From: Candidatus Aminicenantes bacterium UBA6072
GTDB taxonomy: Bacteria; Acidobacteriota; Aminicenantia; UBA2199
Assembly: GCA_002436105.1 (NCBI GenBank)
Contig: DIXU01000001.1
Span: 62,001 to 126,000, forward strand
Direction of reading: 5' to 3'
DNA length: 64,000 bases
The notes beneath the pieces were generated by a model, which was given only the letters and a program-made list of their open reading frames with translations, was not told the origin of the DNA and did not search any database. Of the stretch, positions 7,887-16,815 are shown piece by piece; positions within the stretch are counted from its first letter, which is position 1; every line of letters starts with the position of its first letter. A program made the position numbers and the translations under genes.

Positions 7887-9248
7887 TTAAAAGTGCAGAT
7901 AGAAACGGGGCACGACCTGCCGCGCATCGAGAACCTGCAGGGACAATTCGCCCTGGGCGTCGCGGTTCAGGCCCTGGGCCCGGACACGGATGAGGTACGT
8001 TCCGGCCAGCGGCGGTACCCATACCAGGGAGGTTTCGCCCTCCCCCTCCAGGCTCCTGCTGAATACCGGCCGCCCCTGCGCGTCGAGGATCACGCATTCC
8101 CAGCGGGGCTCGATCAGGTTCTGCATGCGCACGGTGAAACGCAGCGAACTCCCCGACCAGAGCACCGGGGCCGGTTCGAGCTCGATATCGACCCCATAGC
8201 GGTTGCCCAGGCGCAGGAGACGGCAGGATTCTTTCTCGCAGGCCATGAAGTACAGGTCGCCGCGCCACGCCAGCGGCGGACCGAGCGGCCGGGCCGCGCC
8301 CGGGAACGGGGTCACCTGCCGGCGGCGCGGATCGACGAACTTGATCTCGCGGTTCAGCAGCACGGCGGCCAGGTTCTCGCTCATGGGCAGCAGGTCGAAA
8401 CTCAGCGCCGAACCCAGGCCCTGCCACCAGAGGATGCTGCCGCGCCGGTTCACCTGCAGCAGGTTCCGGTCCTCCGGGCTGACGACGACGGTGCCGGCGA
8501 AAGCAAGAGGGGGGCGCTTCAGGGGCTGGCCCAATTTCAGCTTCCAAGCCGGCTTTTTCCCGTCCAGGGAATATTTCACCAGCAGCCGCTCGCCGGCGCC
8601 GTAGTAAAGGTGCCCGGCGGAGAACAGGAACGGCGATGTAGCCGGCTGCGGCAGGGGCTCGCTCTCGAAGCGGCCCTCTTTTTTCCAGAACTTCAGCAGC
8701 CGCTCAGGCGTCAGGATCAGTATGCGCTCCGGAGTGAAAAGGCAATTGAAAAACCGCGCCGCTTTCTCTTCGCTGCGGAAAACGGCGCCCGATCGTTTCC
8801 AGATATTCACGGACAACTGACCGTTGTCGTGATAGACCAGGCAGTCGGCGTCAACGCCGAGCACCTGCCGGGCGCCCAGCCCCGAGGCGTCGAACTTCAG
8901 CGCTTGCTCGGCCAGGTCATAGATCAGGAGCCGGTCGGAGGCCTTGTCCTGGAGCACCAGCAGGTCGCCCTGGAGAAATGGCGGAACCGTGACAACGAAG
9001 GGAACGGCGAAGACTTCCGTGACCTTTTTCTTTTCGACGTCGCAGGCGACGATCCGGCCCTCTGCATTGATCCAGCCCACCCCGTCGGCGAAGGGCAAAA
9101 GGATGTTCCAGGCCGGCGCCCCTGTCCAGGCGCAGATCTCCTCCTCTGCGAGCGGCGGGCTGATCTCGGGGATCAGCAGCGGATGCGGCCGCGAGCAGGC
9201 GGCGGAGAGGGCGATGATGGCCAGCAGCAGGATCGATTGGGCTTTCAT
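7887..9248 (-). CDS. Lipoprotein with PQQ-like beta-propeller
   Basis: A 453-residue lipoprotein: signal sequence with lipobox LSAAC at residues 14-18, then repeating strands of the kind found in PQQ/WD-like propellers (GDLLVLQDKASDRLLIYDL, GHLYYGAGERLLVKYSLDGKKPAWKL, GTVVVSPEDRNLLQVNRRGSILWW), and a C-terminal segment that resembles an Ig-like fold (TSLVWVPPLAGTYLIRVRAQG). Function unknown; it may be an outer-membrane or periplasmic scaffold. It is the first gene of the unit. A TTGACG-N17-TATAAT promoter ends 9 nt before the ATG and there is no SD, so the mRNA is probably leaderless. Confidence 0.75.
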   Translation of the reverse strand: MKAQSILLLAIIALSAACSRPHPLLIPEISPPLAEEEICAWTGAPAWNILLPFADGVGWINAEGRIVACDVEKKKVTEVFAVPFVVTVPPFLQGDLLVLQDKASDRLLIYDLAEQALKFDASGLGARQVLGVDADCLVYHDNGQLSVNIWKRSGAVFRSEEKAARFFNCLFTPERILILTPERLLKFWKKEGRFESEPLPQPATSPFLFSAGHLYYGAGERLLVKYSLDGKKPAWKLKLGQPLKRPPLAFAGTVVVSPEDRNLLQVNRRGSILWWQGLGSALSFDLLPMSENLAAVLLNREIKFVDPRRRQVTPFPGAARPLGPPLAWRGDLYFMACEKESCRLLRLGNRYGVDIELEPAPVLWSGSSLRFTVRMQNLIEPRWECVILDAQGRPVFSRSLEGEGETSLVWVPPLAGTYLIRVRAQGLNRDAQGELSLQVLDARQVVPRFYLHF

Positions 9249-9257
9249 GAAGGAAAA

Positions 9258-9286
9258 ATTATAGGGGAAAGCGCCGCCAGCGTCAA
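9258..9286 (-). promoter_or_regulatory. Promoter of the lipoprotein-ppi-murB unit
   Basis: TTGACG (9281-9286), 17-nt spacer, perfect TATAAT (9258-9263). Only 9 nt separate the -10 box from the ATG at 9248, so transcription should start within about 3 nt of the start codon. Confidence 0.7.
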
Positions 9287-9426
9287 GGAGCCGCCGGGAA
9301 TGATCTCAGGGCCAGGCATGAGATGCACGGCGCGAGGCAGGAAAGATAAATGCTTTTCGGTCACTGGCCCCCTGTTCTGCTGCCTAATCGCCTTGCGCAT
9401 TGCGCCAGAAAATGAAAACCGGCGGC

Positions 9427-10158
9427 TCAGCGGTGGAACACGCGGAACAGGACCAGGGTGACGCCCGCGCCCAGCAGGGCGCCGAAGATCACGTCGCGCC
9501 AGGTGTGGATGCCGCGGCGCTGGCGCTGGGCGCCCGTCAGCGCGGCCGCCAGCAGGCCCGTTCCGATCAGCCAGGGGCTGGCGGTGACGTGCAGCAGCGA
9601 GACCCAGAGCGAGAAAGCCGTCGCCGTGTGGCCGCTGGGAAAGCCGCCGCGCAGGGGGAAGGGGCCGCCGGAACGGGTCTTGATCAGGATCACCGCCAGC
9701 ATGATCATGATCACGGCCAGGATGGCGATGTTCCCGGCCGCGTGGCGCGGCACGCGGTATTGCCCCCGCCAGACGCTGGCGATATGCGGACCGAGGATCA
9801 GGTAGGCGACCACCAGGGCGCCGACGGCCGAGATCAGCACGGCTCCCGCCGCGATGTCCTTGGCTTTGCGCGCCAGTTCGCGATACTCCTGGACGGCGAG
9901 ATCGACGGCGGCCTCCAGGGCTGAGTTGAACATCTCGGCGACGATGACCAGCAGGGTGACCAGGGCGATCAGGGCGAACTCGTACCGGTCCACTTCCAGG
10001 CTGAAGCTGAGCAGCAGGACGGCGAACGCCGCCGACAGGTGGAACTTCAGGTGACGCTGAGTCCTGGCCGCCTGCAGGATGCCGTTGATGGCGTCGTTGG
10101 CCGCCGAGAACCAGCGGTCGAGGACGCGGATGAAAGGCCAGCGGGACAGATCGGTCAT
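9427..10158 (-). CDS. DgkA-type lipid kinase fused to PAP2 phosphatase
   Basis: Two integral-membrane modules in one 243-residue chain. Residues 1-120 are a diacylglycerol/undecaprenol kinase with the signature EMFNSALEAAVDLA and the second-helix Lys-Asp pair (KAKDIAAGAVL). Residues 125-243 are a PAP2 phosphatase with FPSGHTATAF and a downstream HTWRDV carrying the catalytic His-Asp. Such a pair could both phosphorylate undecaprenol and dephosphorylate undecaprenyl pyrophosphate, which fits its place at the end of the dcw operon. It starts 28 nt after pcnB with a GGGGAGG SD. The substrate is inferred. Confidence 0.85.
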   Translation of the reverse strand: MTDLSRWPFIRVLDRWFSAANDAINGILQAARTQRHLKFHLSAAFAVLLLSFSLEVDRYEFALIALVTLLVIVAEMFNSALEAAVDLAVQEYRELARKAKDIAAGAVLISAVGALVVAYLILGPHIASVWRGQYRVPRHAAGNIAILAVIMIMLAVILIKTRSGGPFPLRGGFPSGHTATAFSLWVSLLHVTASPWLIGTGLLAAALTGAQRQRRGIHTWRDVIFGALLGAGVTLVLFRVFHR

Positions 10159-10186
10159 GCCGCCTCCCCGGCCGCCCTAAAACGGC

Positions 10187-11455
10187 TCATTGAGCGGTCG
10201 CCGGCCTGCGGCGGCGCCGCCGCCGCGGCCGCCCGCCGCCCATGGGGGGCCGGCCGGGAAACGCCTTCTGGAAGAGCAGCTCGAACGATTCCCCTTCCTC
10301 CGGCACCCGTCCCTGGGTGATCATGAAGCACAGCCGCGATGCCTGGCCATAGCCCGGGCGCTGGCGGACCGACCAGCGCATATTGCCGTCGCCCAGGGCG
10401 CGCAGCAGGCGGCCGGCCAGGGCCATGACGTCGATGACCTGCGCGCGCAGCCCCTTGGGAAGCGAAACGACCATGCCGGCGTCCAGGAACGCCTTTTTCA
10501 GCAGCGGGAAGGGATCGGGCCCGCCCGTGCCCAGCTGCGGCTCGGCCCAGGGCCAGAGCAGCAGGGCCATGAGTTCATCCAGCCCCGGCGCCCTCCCCGC
10601 TTCCTTCTCGGCGTCGGCGATGGCCAGCAGGGCGAGGGAAGCGGCGAACAGGCGCCCGTCGTTTTCCAGCGCCTCGCCGATGCCGCCGAGCAGCAGGCGC
10701 AATATGCCGTACTCGCGGTGCAGGGCGAAAACGGCCCGGGCATTCGCGCCCAGCAGGTCCTTGGAAAATTCCTCGTACAGGCGGGCCTGCGAACAGCCGC
10801 CCAGCAGCTCGCGCTGCGCGCGGATGGCCGCGGCGAGCTCCCCGTCGATGGCGAACCCGAGTCGGGCCGCATAGCGGATCACCCGCCAGACGCGCACCGG
10901 ATCCTCGCGGAACCGCTCGCCGGCATCGCCGATGACGCGGATGCGGCCCTGGCGCAGGTCGGCCACGCCGCCGACATAGTCGATGACCGACGCCGTGGCC
11001 GGGTCGTAGAACAGGGCGTTGACGGTGATGTCGCGGCGCCAGGCGTCCTGCTCCGGCGTGCCGAAAACGTAGAGCGGAGCGTTCGCGCTCCCCGCCGGGC
11101 CGCTTTCGTGCGGCGGGGGATCGCTGCGGAAAGTCGCCACCTCGACGACCTTGCCTCCGCGGAAGCGGATGTGCGCCAGGCGGAAGCGGCGGCCGATGAT
11201 GAAGGCGTTGGCGAAGTACTTGCGGATCTGGTTGGGCCGGGCATCGGTGGCGATATCGAAGTCCTTCGGCTTCAGCCCCAGCAGCATGTCGCGCACCGCG
11301 CCGCCGGTCAGGTAGGCGGTGAACCCCAGGCGCTGCAGGCGGAACAGGATCTTGAGGGCGTCGGGATCGATGTCGCGCCGCGAAAGCGCGTGCTCGGCCC
11401 GGGGCAGGATGAGGGGGCCGTCCCCGCCGGCGGCAGCGTTCCGCGTCGGCTCCAT
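10187..11455 (-). CDS. pcnB: Poly(A) polymerase (class II nucleotidyltransferase)
   Basis: Adds 3' adenylates to RNA to promote decay. The 422-residue protein has the nucleotidyltransferase motif GGAVRDMLLGLKPKDFDIAT, then RRDITVNALFYDP and REDPVRVWRVIRYAARLGF. The segment IIGRRFRLAHI fits the pattern used to tell poly(A) polymerases from CCA-adding enzymes, and the tail is a run of arginines typical of PcnB. I used the ATG at 11455 because the open frame upstream overlaps amrB and looks non-coding. It follows amrB by 11 nt in the extended dcw operon. Confidence 0.87.
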   Translation of the reverse strand: MEPTRNAAAGGDGPLILPRAEHALSRRDIDPDALKILFRLQRLGFTAYLTGGAVRDMLLGLKPKDFDIATDARPNQIRKYFANAFIIGRRFRLAHIRFRGGKVVEVATFRSDPPPHESGPAGSANAPLYVFGTPEQDAWRRDITVNALFYDPATASVIDYVGGVADLRQGRIRVIGDAGERFREDPVRVWRVIRYAARLGFAIDGELAAAIRAQRELLGGCSQARLYEEFSKDLLGANARAVFALHREYGILRLLLGGIGEALENDGRLFAASLALLAIADAEKEAGRAPGLDELMALLLWPWAEPQLGTGGPDPFPLLKKAFLDAGMVVSLPKGLRAQVIDVMALAGRLLRALGDGNMRWSVRQRPGYGQASRLCFMITQGRVPEEGESFELLFQKAFPGRPPMGGGRPRRRRRRRPATAQ

Positions 11456-11466
11456 GCCCGGCCCGC

Positions 11467-12276
11467 TCAACGGACGACCAGGCTGGCGTAGCCGACCACT
11501 TCGTCCATGTCCCCCGACACGTCGCCGGAGTTCGCATAGCAGACCAGCTCCGCCTGCGTTGCGCCGGCCCGGCGTGCCGCGCCGAGCATGATCACCGCCG
11601 GCGCCACGCCGCACATGGAGATGCGTTGGTCGCGGACGACGCGGTAGAGCCCCTCGGCATCCAGCTGCTGCATACGCTCGATGGCCATGAAGTCCAGCTC
11701 GCGGGCGCGCTCGGCCGCTATGTAATGGCTCATGTCGCTGGAGGCGACCATCGTCAGCCCGGCGTGGTCGCGGAACAATTCCCCGATCGCGGCGCCGGCC
11801 TCCAGCAGGTCCTCCAGGCGCCCGGCGCCGACGGTGACGGGCAGGATGCGCGTCCCCGGGCCGGCGTGCTGGATGAACGGCACCTGCACCTCCAGGGAAT
11901 GCTCCAGGCGCCCGGCTTCGCTGTCGACGCGGAACAGGGGCGAGGAGGCGATCAGGCGCGAGCGCAGCCCGGAGTCGACCTCCACCAGGCCCAGGGGCGT
12001 CTCCCAGCGGTCGTTGCCGTCGACGGCCAGCTCCGCCCCGACGCCGCGGTGGTTGACCCCCAGCAGGATGACCGTTTCCGTGAGCGCCACCCGGGCATAG
12101 CCCAGGCCGGCGCAGCGGCCGGAGTAGACGTAGCCGGCGTGGGGCGCCAGCAGGCCCAGGGCGCGGCGGCGCTCACCGCCCTCGCCGGGGGCCGGCAGCA
12201 GTTGCTGCAGCTCGCGTTCCAGGGCCTGGCGGCTCCCCGGATAGAAGTGCCCGGCTACGACGGGTTGGCGGATCAT
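11467..12276 (-). CDS. amrB: AmmeMemoRadiSam system protein B (MEMO1 family)
   Basis: A 269-residue MEMO1/AmrB protein: N-terminal RQPVVAGHFYPGS, the metal-site segment LLAPHAGYVYSG, NHRGVG, LEHSLEVQVPFIQH and SSDMSHY, all family hallmarks related to the class III extradiol dioxygenase fold. In most genomes it goes with AmrA (AMMECR1 domain) and a radical SAM AmrS, neither of which is here. The reaction is not established. It overlaps hutI by 4 nt and precedes pcnB, so it is co-transcribed with division genes. Confidence 0.9.
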   Translation of the reverse strand: MIRQPVVAGHFYPGSRQALERELQQLLPAPGEGGERRRALGLLAPHAGYVYSGRCAGLGYARVALTETVILLGVNHRGVGAELAVDGNDRWETPLGLVEVDSGLRSRLIASSPLFRVDSEAGRLEHSLEVQVPFIQHAGPGTRILPVTVGAGRLEDLLEAGAAIGELFRDHAGLTMVASSDMSHYIAAERARELDFMAIERMQQLDAEGLYRVVRDQRISMCGVAPAVIMLGAARRAGATQAELVCYANSGDVSGDMDEVVGYASLVVR

Positions 12277-13571
12277 GGCTTTTCCTGCGGCCGTGTCGGG
12301 CCGACGACCCGCCGGTCGTGGACCACGACCCGGCCGGACTTGAGCACGGTGCGCAGCGGGTCGATGCCCGGGTGATAGGCCAGGTACTGGTAATCGGGGA
12401 TATCGAGCAGCAGCAGGTCCAGGTCCTTGCCCACGGCCAGCGAGCCGGCTCGCTCCTGGCGGTCGACGGCATAGGCGGCGTTGATGGTGACCGCGTTCAG
12501 CGCCTGCTCGATGGTCAGCCCCAGCTGGAAGACGCCCAGGTGGAAAACGAACAGCTGCGAGGAGATCATCGAGCTGCCGGGGTTGAAGTCGCTGCCCAGG
12601 GCCACGATGCCGCCCGCGTCCAGGATCTTGCGCGCCGGCGCGTAGCGCCCGAGGCGCAGGAAGAACGAGACGCCGGGCAGCAGCACGCAGGCGGTGCCGG
12701 AGGCGGCGATGGCGGCGATCTCGTCATCGCGGATGGCGATCAGGTGCTCGGCCGACACGGCGCCCAGCCGGGCGGCCAGCTCGGCGGCCCCGTTGGAGGT
12801 GAATTCATCGGCATGCATCTTGATGCGGAATCCCATGGCGGCGGCCCGGGACAGGTAGGCCTCGCTTTCCTCGTAGGAGAAATAGCCCTGCTCGCAGAAA
12901 ATATCCACGAATTCGGCCAGGCGCTCCTCCCGCACCCGGGGCAGCACGGCCTCCAGCAAATGATCAAGGTAGTCGCGGTTGCGGCCGCGGAATTCGCCGG
13001 GAACCTCATGGGCGCCCATGAACGTGGGGACGATGGCCACGGGGTGTCGCCCGGAAAGCGCCTGCAGCGCGCGCAGCTGCTTCATTTCGGTCTCCAGGTC
13101 CAGGCCGTAGCCGCTCTTGGCCTCCACGGTGGTGGTGCCGGCCAGCAGCATCCGGTCCAGGCGCCGGCGGCAGGTTTCGACCAGCTCGTCGGGGGAGATC
13201 TCCCGGGTGCGGCGCACCGTGCTGTGGATGCCGCCGCCGCGGGCGGCGATCTCCTGGTAGCTCACCCCCTGCAGCTTCTGCTGGAACTCGTCCTGGCGCG
13301 TGCCGGCGAACGGCAGGTGGGTATGGGGGTCGACCAGCCCCGGCAGGGCGACCTGGCCGCCCGCGTCCAGCTCCAGCCCGCCCGGCTCGAGGCGACAGGC
13401 CTGGGGAAGCTTCTTCTCCGGGCCGATGAAGCAGATGCGTCCCTCGCGGGCGGCGATGCAGGCATCGCGCTCCACGCGCAGTGCGTTCGCCTCGCCCCCG
13501 CGCGCCACGCGGTCGGAGGCGGGATTGACCAGCTGGCCGATATTGCGGACCAGGGTGTCGGCGGCGATCAT
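12273..13571 (-). CDS. hutI: Imidazolonepropionase
   Basis: Hydrolyses 4-imidazolone-5-propanoate to formiminoglutamate in histidine degradation. The 432-residue amidohydrolase has the metal-binding DPHTHLPFAGTRQDEF, the EAKSGYGLDLETEMKQLRAL block, KMHADEFTSNGAAELAARLGA and ALGSDFNPGSSM. Its ATG overlaps the ftsZ stop codon by 4 nt (ATGA), so a catabolic gene is translationally coupled to the division operon. No hutH, hutU or hutG lies in the window. Confidence 0.95.
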   Translation of the reverse strand: MIAADTLVRNIGQLVNPASDRVARGGEANALRVERDACIAAREGRICFIGPEKKLPQACRLEPGGLELDAGGQVALPGLVDPHTHLPFAGTRQDEFQQKLQGVSYQEIAARGGGIHSTVRRTREISPDELVETCRRRLDRMLLAGTTTVEAKSGYGLDLETEMKQLRALQALSGRHPVAIVPTFMGAHEVPGEFRGRNRDYLDHLLEAVLPRVREERLAEFVDIFCEQGYFSYEESEAYLSRAAAMGFRIKMHADEFTSNGAAELAARLGAVSAEHLIAIRDDEIAAIAASGTACVLLPGVSFFLRLGRYAPARKILDAGGIVALGSDFNPGSSMISSQLFVFHLGVFQLGLTIEQALNAVTINAAYAVDRQERAGSLAVGKDLDLLLLDIPDYQYLAYHPGIDPLRTVLKSGRVVVHDRRVVGPTRPQEKP

Positions 13572-14791
13572 TTTTTCTTGATCGGGTTCAGGCGCTGGAA
13601 GGTCGGCACGTCCAGCGGGTCCTCGAAACTCTCCGGGCCGTGGGTCATGTTGGGCATGTTGCCGTCGTTGACGTAGTTGCGCAGGTCGACGCCGCTGCTG
13701 CCCGGGCGGCCCTGGCCGAGGAACATCTGTCCCTGGGGCGTCGGCTGGCGATAGGCCGGCTCGATGGGCACGAAGGCCGGCGTCGGCGACTTGGCGCGCG
13801 CCTGGGCCTCATGCCGCCCCTCGCGGAAGCCGGTGGCGATCACCGTCACCCGCAGCGCGTCGCCGGCGTCGGCGTCCTCGATCACCCCGAACTTGATGGT
13901 GGCATCGGGGTCGGCGTTCTTGGTGATCAGGTCGGAGATCTTCTCGATCTCGCTCATGGTCAGGGTGGCGGAGGCGGTGATGTTGTACAGGATGCCGGTG
14001 GCGCCGCTGATCGACTGGTTGTCCAGCAGCGGCGAGTTCAGGGCCCGCTGCGTGGCCTCCTCGGCGCGGTTGTCGCCCTTGGCCTCGCCGGTGCCCATCA
14101 GGGTGACGCCGCGCACGGCCATGGTGGCCTTGACGTCGGCGAAGTCGACGTTCTGCACGCCGGTGGAGGAGATGATGTCGGAGATGCCGCGCACGGCCTG
14201 CAGCAGAACCTCGTCGGCCTTCTTGTAGGCCATCTTGTAGGTGATGGCGGCGTCGCCCAGCTCCAGCAGCTTCTGGTTGGGGATGACGATGATGGCGTCG
14301 ACGTTCTCCTTCAGCTTGCGGATCCCCTCCTCGGCCGTGCGCATGCGCTTTTCCTTTTCGAAGTGGAAGGGCTTGCTGACCACGGCCACGGTGAGGATGC
14401 CCATGGTGGAGGCATGGTTGGCGATGACGGGCGCGGCGCCGGTGCCGGTGCCGCCGCCCATGCCGGCGGTGATGAAGACCATGTGCGCCCCCTCCAGGAC
14501 CTCGATGATCTGGCCGGTGTCCTCCAGTGCCGCCTGCTCGCCGATCTCGGGATTCGAGCCGGCACCCAGTCCCCGGGTGATCTTGTCACCGATCTGCAGC
14601 TGCAGGGCCGGCTTGCTGATGGTCGACAGGACCTGCAGGTCGGTGTTCACGGCAACGAACTCCACGCCCTTCAGGTCCTCCTCGATCATGCGGTTGACCG
14701 CGTTGCCGCCGGCGCCGCCGACGCCGATGACCTTGAGCACCGCCCCACGCTTTTTTTCACGGCCAAAAGTGATCTTGATTTCGTCGTCCAT
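13568..14791 (-). CDS. ftsZ: Cell division GTPase FtsZ
   Basis: Tubulin-like GTPase that forms the cytokinetic ring. In 407 residues it shows GVGGAGGNAVNRMI, the tubulin signature GGGTGTGAAP, the T7 loop region NVDFADVKATM, a variable linker, and a C-terminal DVPTFQRLNPIKKK that matches the conserved tail binding FtsA and other partners. A GGAGGGAATC SD precedes the ATG, 9 nt after ftsA. The order ftsQ-ftsA-ftsZ is canonical; hutI follows directly. Confidence 0.98.
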   Translation of the reverse strand: MDDEIKITFGREKKRGAVLKVIGVGGAGGNAVNRMIEEDLKGVEFVAVNTDLQVLSTISKPALQLQIGDKITRGLGAGSNPEIGEQAALEDTGQIIEVLEGAHMVFITAGMGGGTGTGAAPVIANHASTMGILTVAVVSKPFHFEKEKRMRTAEEGIRKLKENVDAIIVIPNQKLLELGDAAITYKMAYKKADEVLLQAVRGISDIISSTGVQNVDFADVKATMAVRGVTLMGTGEAKGDNRAEEATQRALNSPLLDNQSISGATGILYNITASATLTMSEIEKISDLITKNADPDATIKFGVIEDADAGDALRVTVIATGFREGRHEAQARAKSPTPAFVPIEPAYRQPTPQGQMFLGQGRPGSSGVDLRNYVNDGNMPNMTHGPESFEDPLDVPTFQRLNPIKKK

Positions 14792-14800
14792 GATTCCCTC

Positions 14801-16021
14801 CTATATGCCGAAATAGTCCTTGAATTTTTGCATGACGTTCTTCGGCTTGTTGCGAATATAGCCCTTGTCCTTCATGTCGGCGAAGCCGTACTTGATCAGG
14901 CCGACGGCGGTGGCGAAGTCGGGGGTGTTGACCTTGTCGATCAGGCCGCCGACTCCGAATGGAAAGCCGATGCGCACGGGGATCGAAAAGATGCCGTCGG
15001 CCACGTCCAGGATGCCGTCCAGCAGCGCGGTGCCGCCGCTGATCACCACCCCGGCGTTGATCGAGTTCTGCAGCCCCTCCTTCTCGACCTCCATCTTGAC
15101 CATCTCGAAGATCTCATAGGCCCGGGGCTTGAGGATGTTCATCAGGATGGAGGTGGAGATCTGCCGCGGCTTCTTGCTGCTGATCGAGGGCACCTCGATG
15201 GTCTCGTCCTTCAGGTTGGGGTCCATGGCGCAGCCGTAGCGGCGCTTGATCTTCTCGGCGCGGTCGATGGCGGTGCGGATGCCGATCGAAAGGTCGGTGG
15301 TGAAGTTGTCGCCTCCCAGCGGGATCGTCCCCGAATAGCTGATGGATCCCTTCTCGAAGACGGCGATGTCGGTGGTGCCGCCGCCGATGTCGATGGACAG
15401 CACGCCGAGCTCCTTCTCGTCCGGCGTCAGCACCGCCTCGGCGGTGGCGATGTGCGACAGCACCGTGCCCAGGACGTTGACCTTGGCCTTTTTCAGGCAG
15501 AGCAGCAGGTTCTTGGTGGCGGTCAGCGAGCCGGTGATGATGTGGATGTAGACATCGAGGTTGGTGCCGACCATGCCCACCGGGTTCTTGATGCCGTCCT
15601 GGGAGTCGACGATGTATTCCTGGGGCAGCACGTGCAGCACGGCGCGGTCGGCCGGCAGCATGATGGCGCTGGCATGGGTGATGGCCCGTTCCAGGTCCTC
15701 GCGGGTGATCTCCTTGCTGCGCCCGGTGATGTTGATGCTGCCCTTGGCGTTGATGCTCTGGATGTGCTTGCCGGAGATGTTGACGTAGGCCGATTCGATC
15801 ATCACCCCGGCGGTCAGCTCGGCGTCCTTGATCGACCTCTTGATGTCCTCGACCGTCCCCTCCATGTTGACGATGTTGCCCTTGCGCAGGCCGCGCGACT
15901 CGGCCACGCCGTAGCCGATGATCTCCACGTCCTCCTTTTCCCCGTCCGTCTTGATCTGCGCGATCAGGGTGCAGATCTTCTTGGTGCCGATATCGATGCC
16001 GACCAGGTAGTTGCTCTTCAT
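14801..16021 (-). CDS. ftsA: Cell division protein FtsA
   Basis: Actin-like ATPase that tethers FtsZ to the membrane. The 406-residue product has the phosphate-1 motif VGIDIGTKKICTLIAQ, the phosphate-2 segment LSIDIGGGTTDIAVFE, the adenosine motif VVISGGTALLDGI, and a basic, amphipathic C-terminus (KPKNVMQKFKDYFGI) expected to be the membrane-targeting helix. ATG overlaps the ftsQ stop by 4 nt, with a GGGGGAG SD. Confidence 0.97.
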   Translation of the reverse strand: MKSNYLVGIDIGTKKICTLIAQIKTDGEKEDVEIIGYGVAESRGLRKGNIVNMEGTVEDIKRSIKDAELTAGVMIESAYVNISGKHIQSINAKGSINITGRSKEITREDLERAITHASAIMLPADRAVLHVLPQEYIVDSQDGIKNPVGMVGTNLDVYIHIITGSLTATKNLLLCLKKAKVNVLGTVLSHIATAEAVLTPDEKELGVLSIDIGGGTTDIAVFEKGSISYSGTIPLGGDNFTTDLSIGIRTAIDRAEKIKRRYGCAMDPNLKDETIEVPSISSKKPRQISTSILMNILKPRAYEIFEMVKMEVEKEGLQNSINAGVVISGGTALLDGILDVADGIFSIPVRIGFPFGVGGLIDKVNTPDFATAVGLIKYGFADMKDKGYIRNKPKNVMQKFKDYFGI

Positions 16022-16815
16022 GACTCCCCCTGTGGTTCCTCGTGCAATTCAAAATAGATCCGCCCGGGAATGCGCAGGTCGACGCGGTGAACGCCGGCGC
16101 CCAGCCCCAGGCGGCCCTTGATGCGGAAATAACGGCTGATCTTGCCGGCAAAATCGTTTTCCCCGGGATGAAAGACCTCGTCGGCGTCGAGCAGCTTCAG
16201 CTCGATGCCGCGCGGCTCGCCCCAGGCCACGTACTCGATCCGCCCGCGCAAGGCTCGCAGTTCACGGGCATGCGGGGCGATCGCGGCCATGGCCGCCTCG
16301 TCACCGCGCAGCGGGACGAGTCCCGGCGGCGCATGTTCCCGGCGCCCCAGTTCGCGCCCCGCCTCGTCCAGCAGGCGGAACGAGCCGTTGCTGAAATGGC
16401 GGTAGAAGGGACGGCGACGGGTGAAGGCGATCTCCACCGTGTCGGGAAGGACGCGGCGGATGGAGACGGCGGCGACCTCCGGGACCTCCTGCAGTTGCGC
16501 CTGCAGGTTCTTCATGTCCATGGCCAGGATGTTCCCCCCGTGGCGGCGCAGGATGGCGGCGACCTGGGCGCGGGCATAGACGGGCTGGCCGCGCAGGCGG
16601 AACTGGCGCACCTGCAGGGCCTCGCAGGTGAGCACGTAGCTCGCCCCCCGCGAGATCACCAGGGCGGCCAGCAGCGCCAGCACCAGCAGCAGCAGCAGGT
16701 GGACCGTGCGCACCTGGATCAGGCGGATCTGCTTTTCCCTCCTCACCGTCAGGTTGTTGCTCTTGCGGAAGAACTCGGCCTCGAACTTCAGCTGGCCGTC
16801 CATGGCGCCCCTCAT
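16018..16815 (-). CDS. ftsQ: Cell division protein FtsQ (POTRA domain)
   Basis: Bitopic divisome protein. A basic cytoplasmic N-terminus of about 38 residues, one transmembrane helix (residues about 39-60), a POTRA domain (QVRQFRLRGQPVYARAQVAAILRR... VAAVSIRRVLPDTVEIAFTRRRP) and a beta-rich C-terminal region that contacts FtsB/FtsL in model systems. The 265-residue length is normal. Start ATG overlaps murC by 4 nt; a second in-frame ATG four codons in is also possible. Confidence 0.9.
   Translation of the reverse strand: MRGAMDGQLKFEAEFFRKSNNLTVRREKQIRLIQVRTVHLLLLLVLALLAALVISRGASYVLTCEALQVRQFRLRGQPVYARAQVAAILRRHGGNILAMDMKNLQAQLQEVPEVAAVSIRRVLPDTVEIAFTRRRPFYRHFSNGSFRLLDEAGRELGRREHAPPGLVPLRGDEAAMAAIAPHARELRALRGRIEYVAWGEPRGIELKLLDADEVFHPGENDFAGKISRYFRIKGRLGLGAGVHRVDLRIPGRIYFELHEEPQGES

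Noticed and set aside
6894..9461. A long plus-strand open frame over murB, ppi and the lipoprotein.
   Set aside because: Antisense to three clear genes; composition (Ala/Arg/Gln/Gly runs) is typical of the mirror frame in GC-rich DNA.
13640..16057. A long plus-strand open frame over ftsZ and ftsA.
   Set aside because: Mirror of ftsZ and ftsA; no SD or domain, and both real genes are certain.
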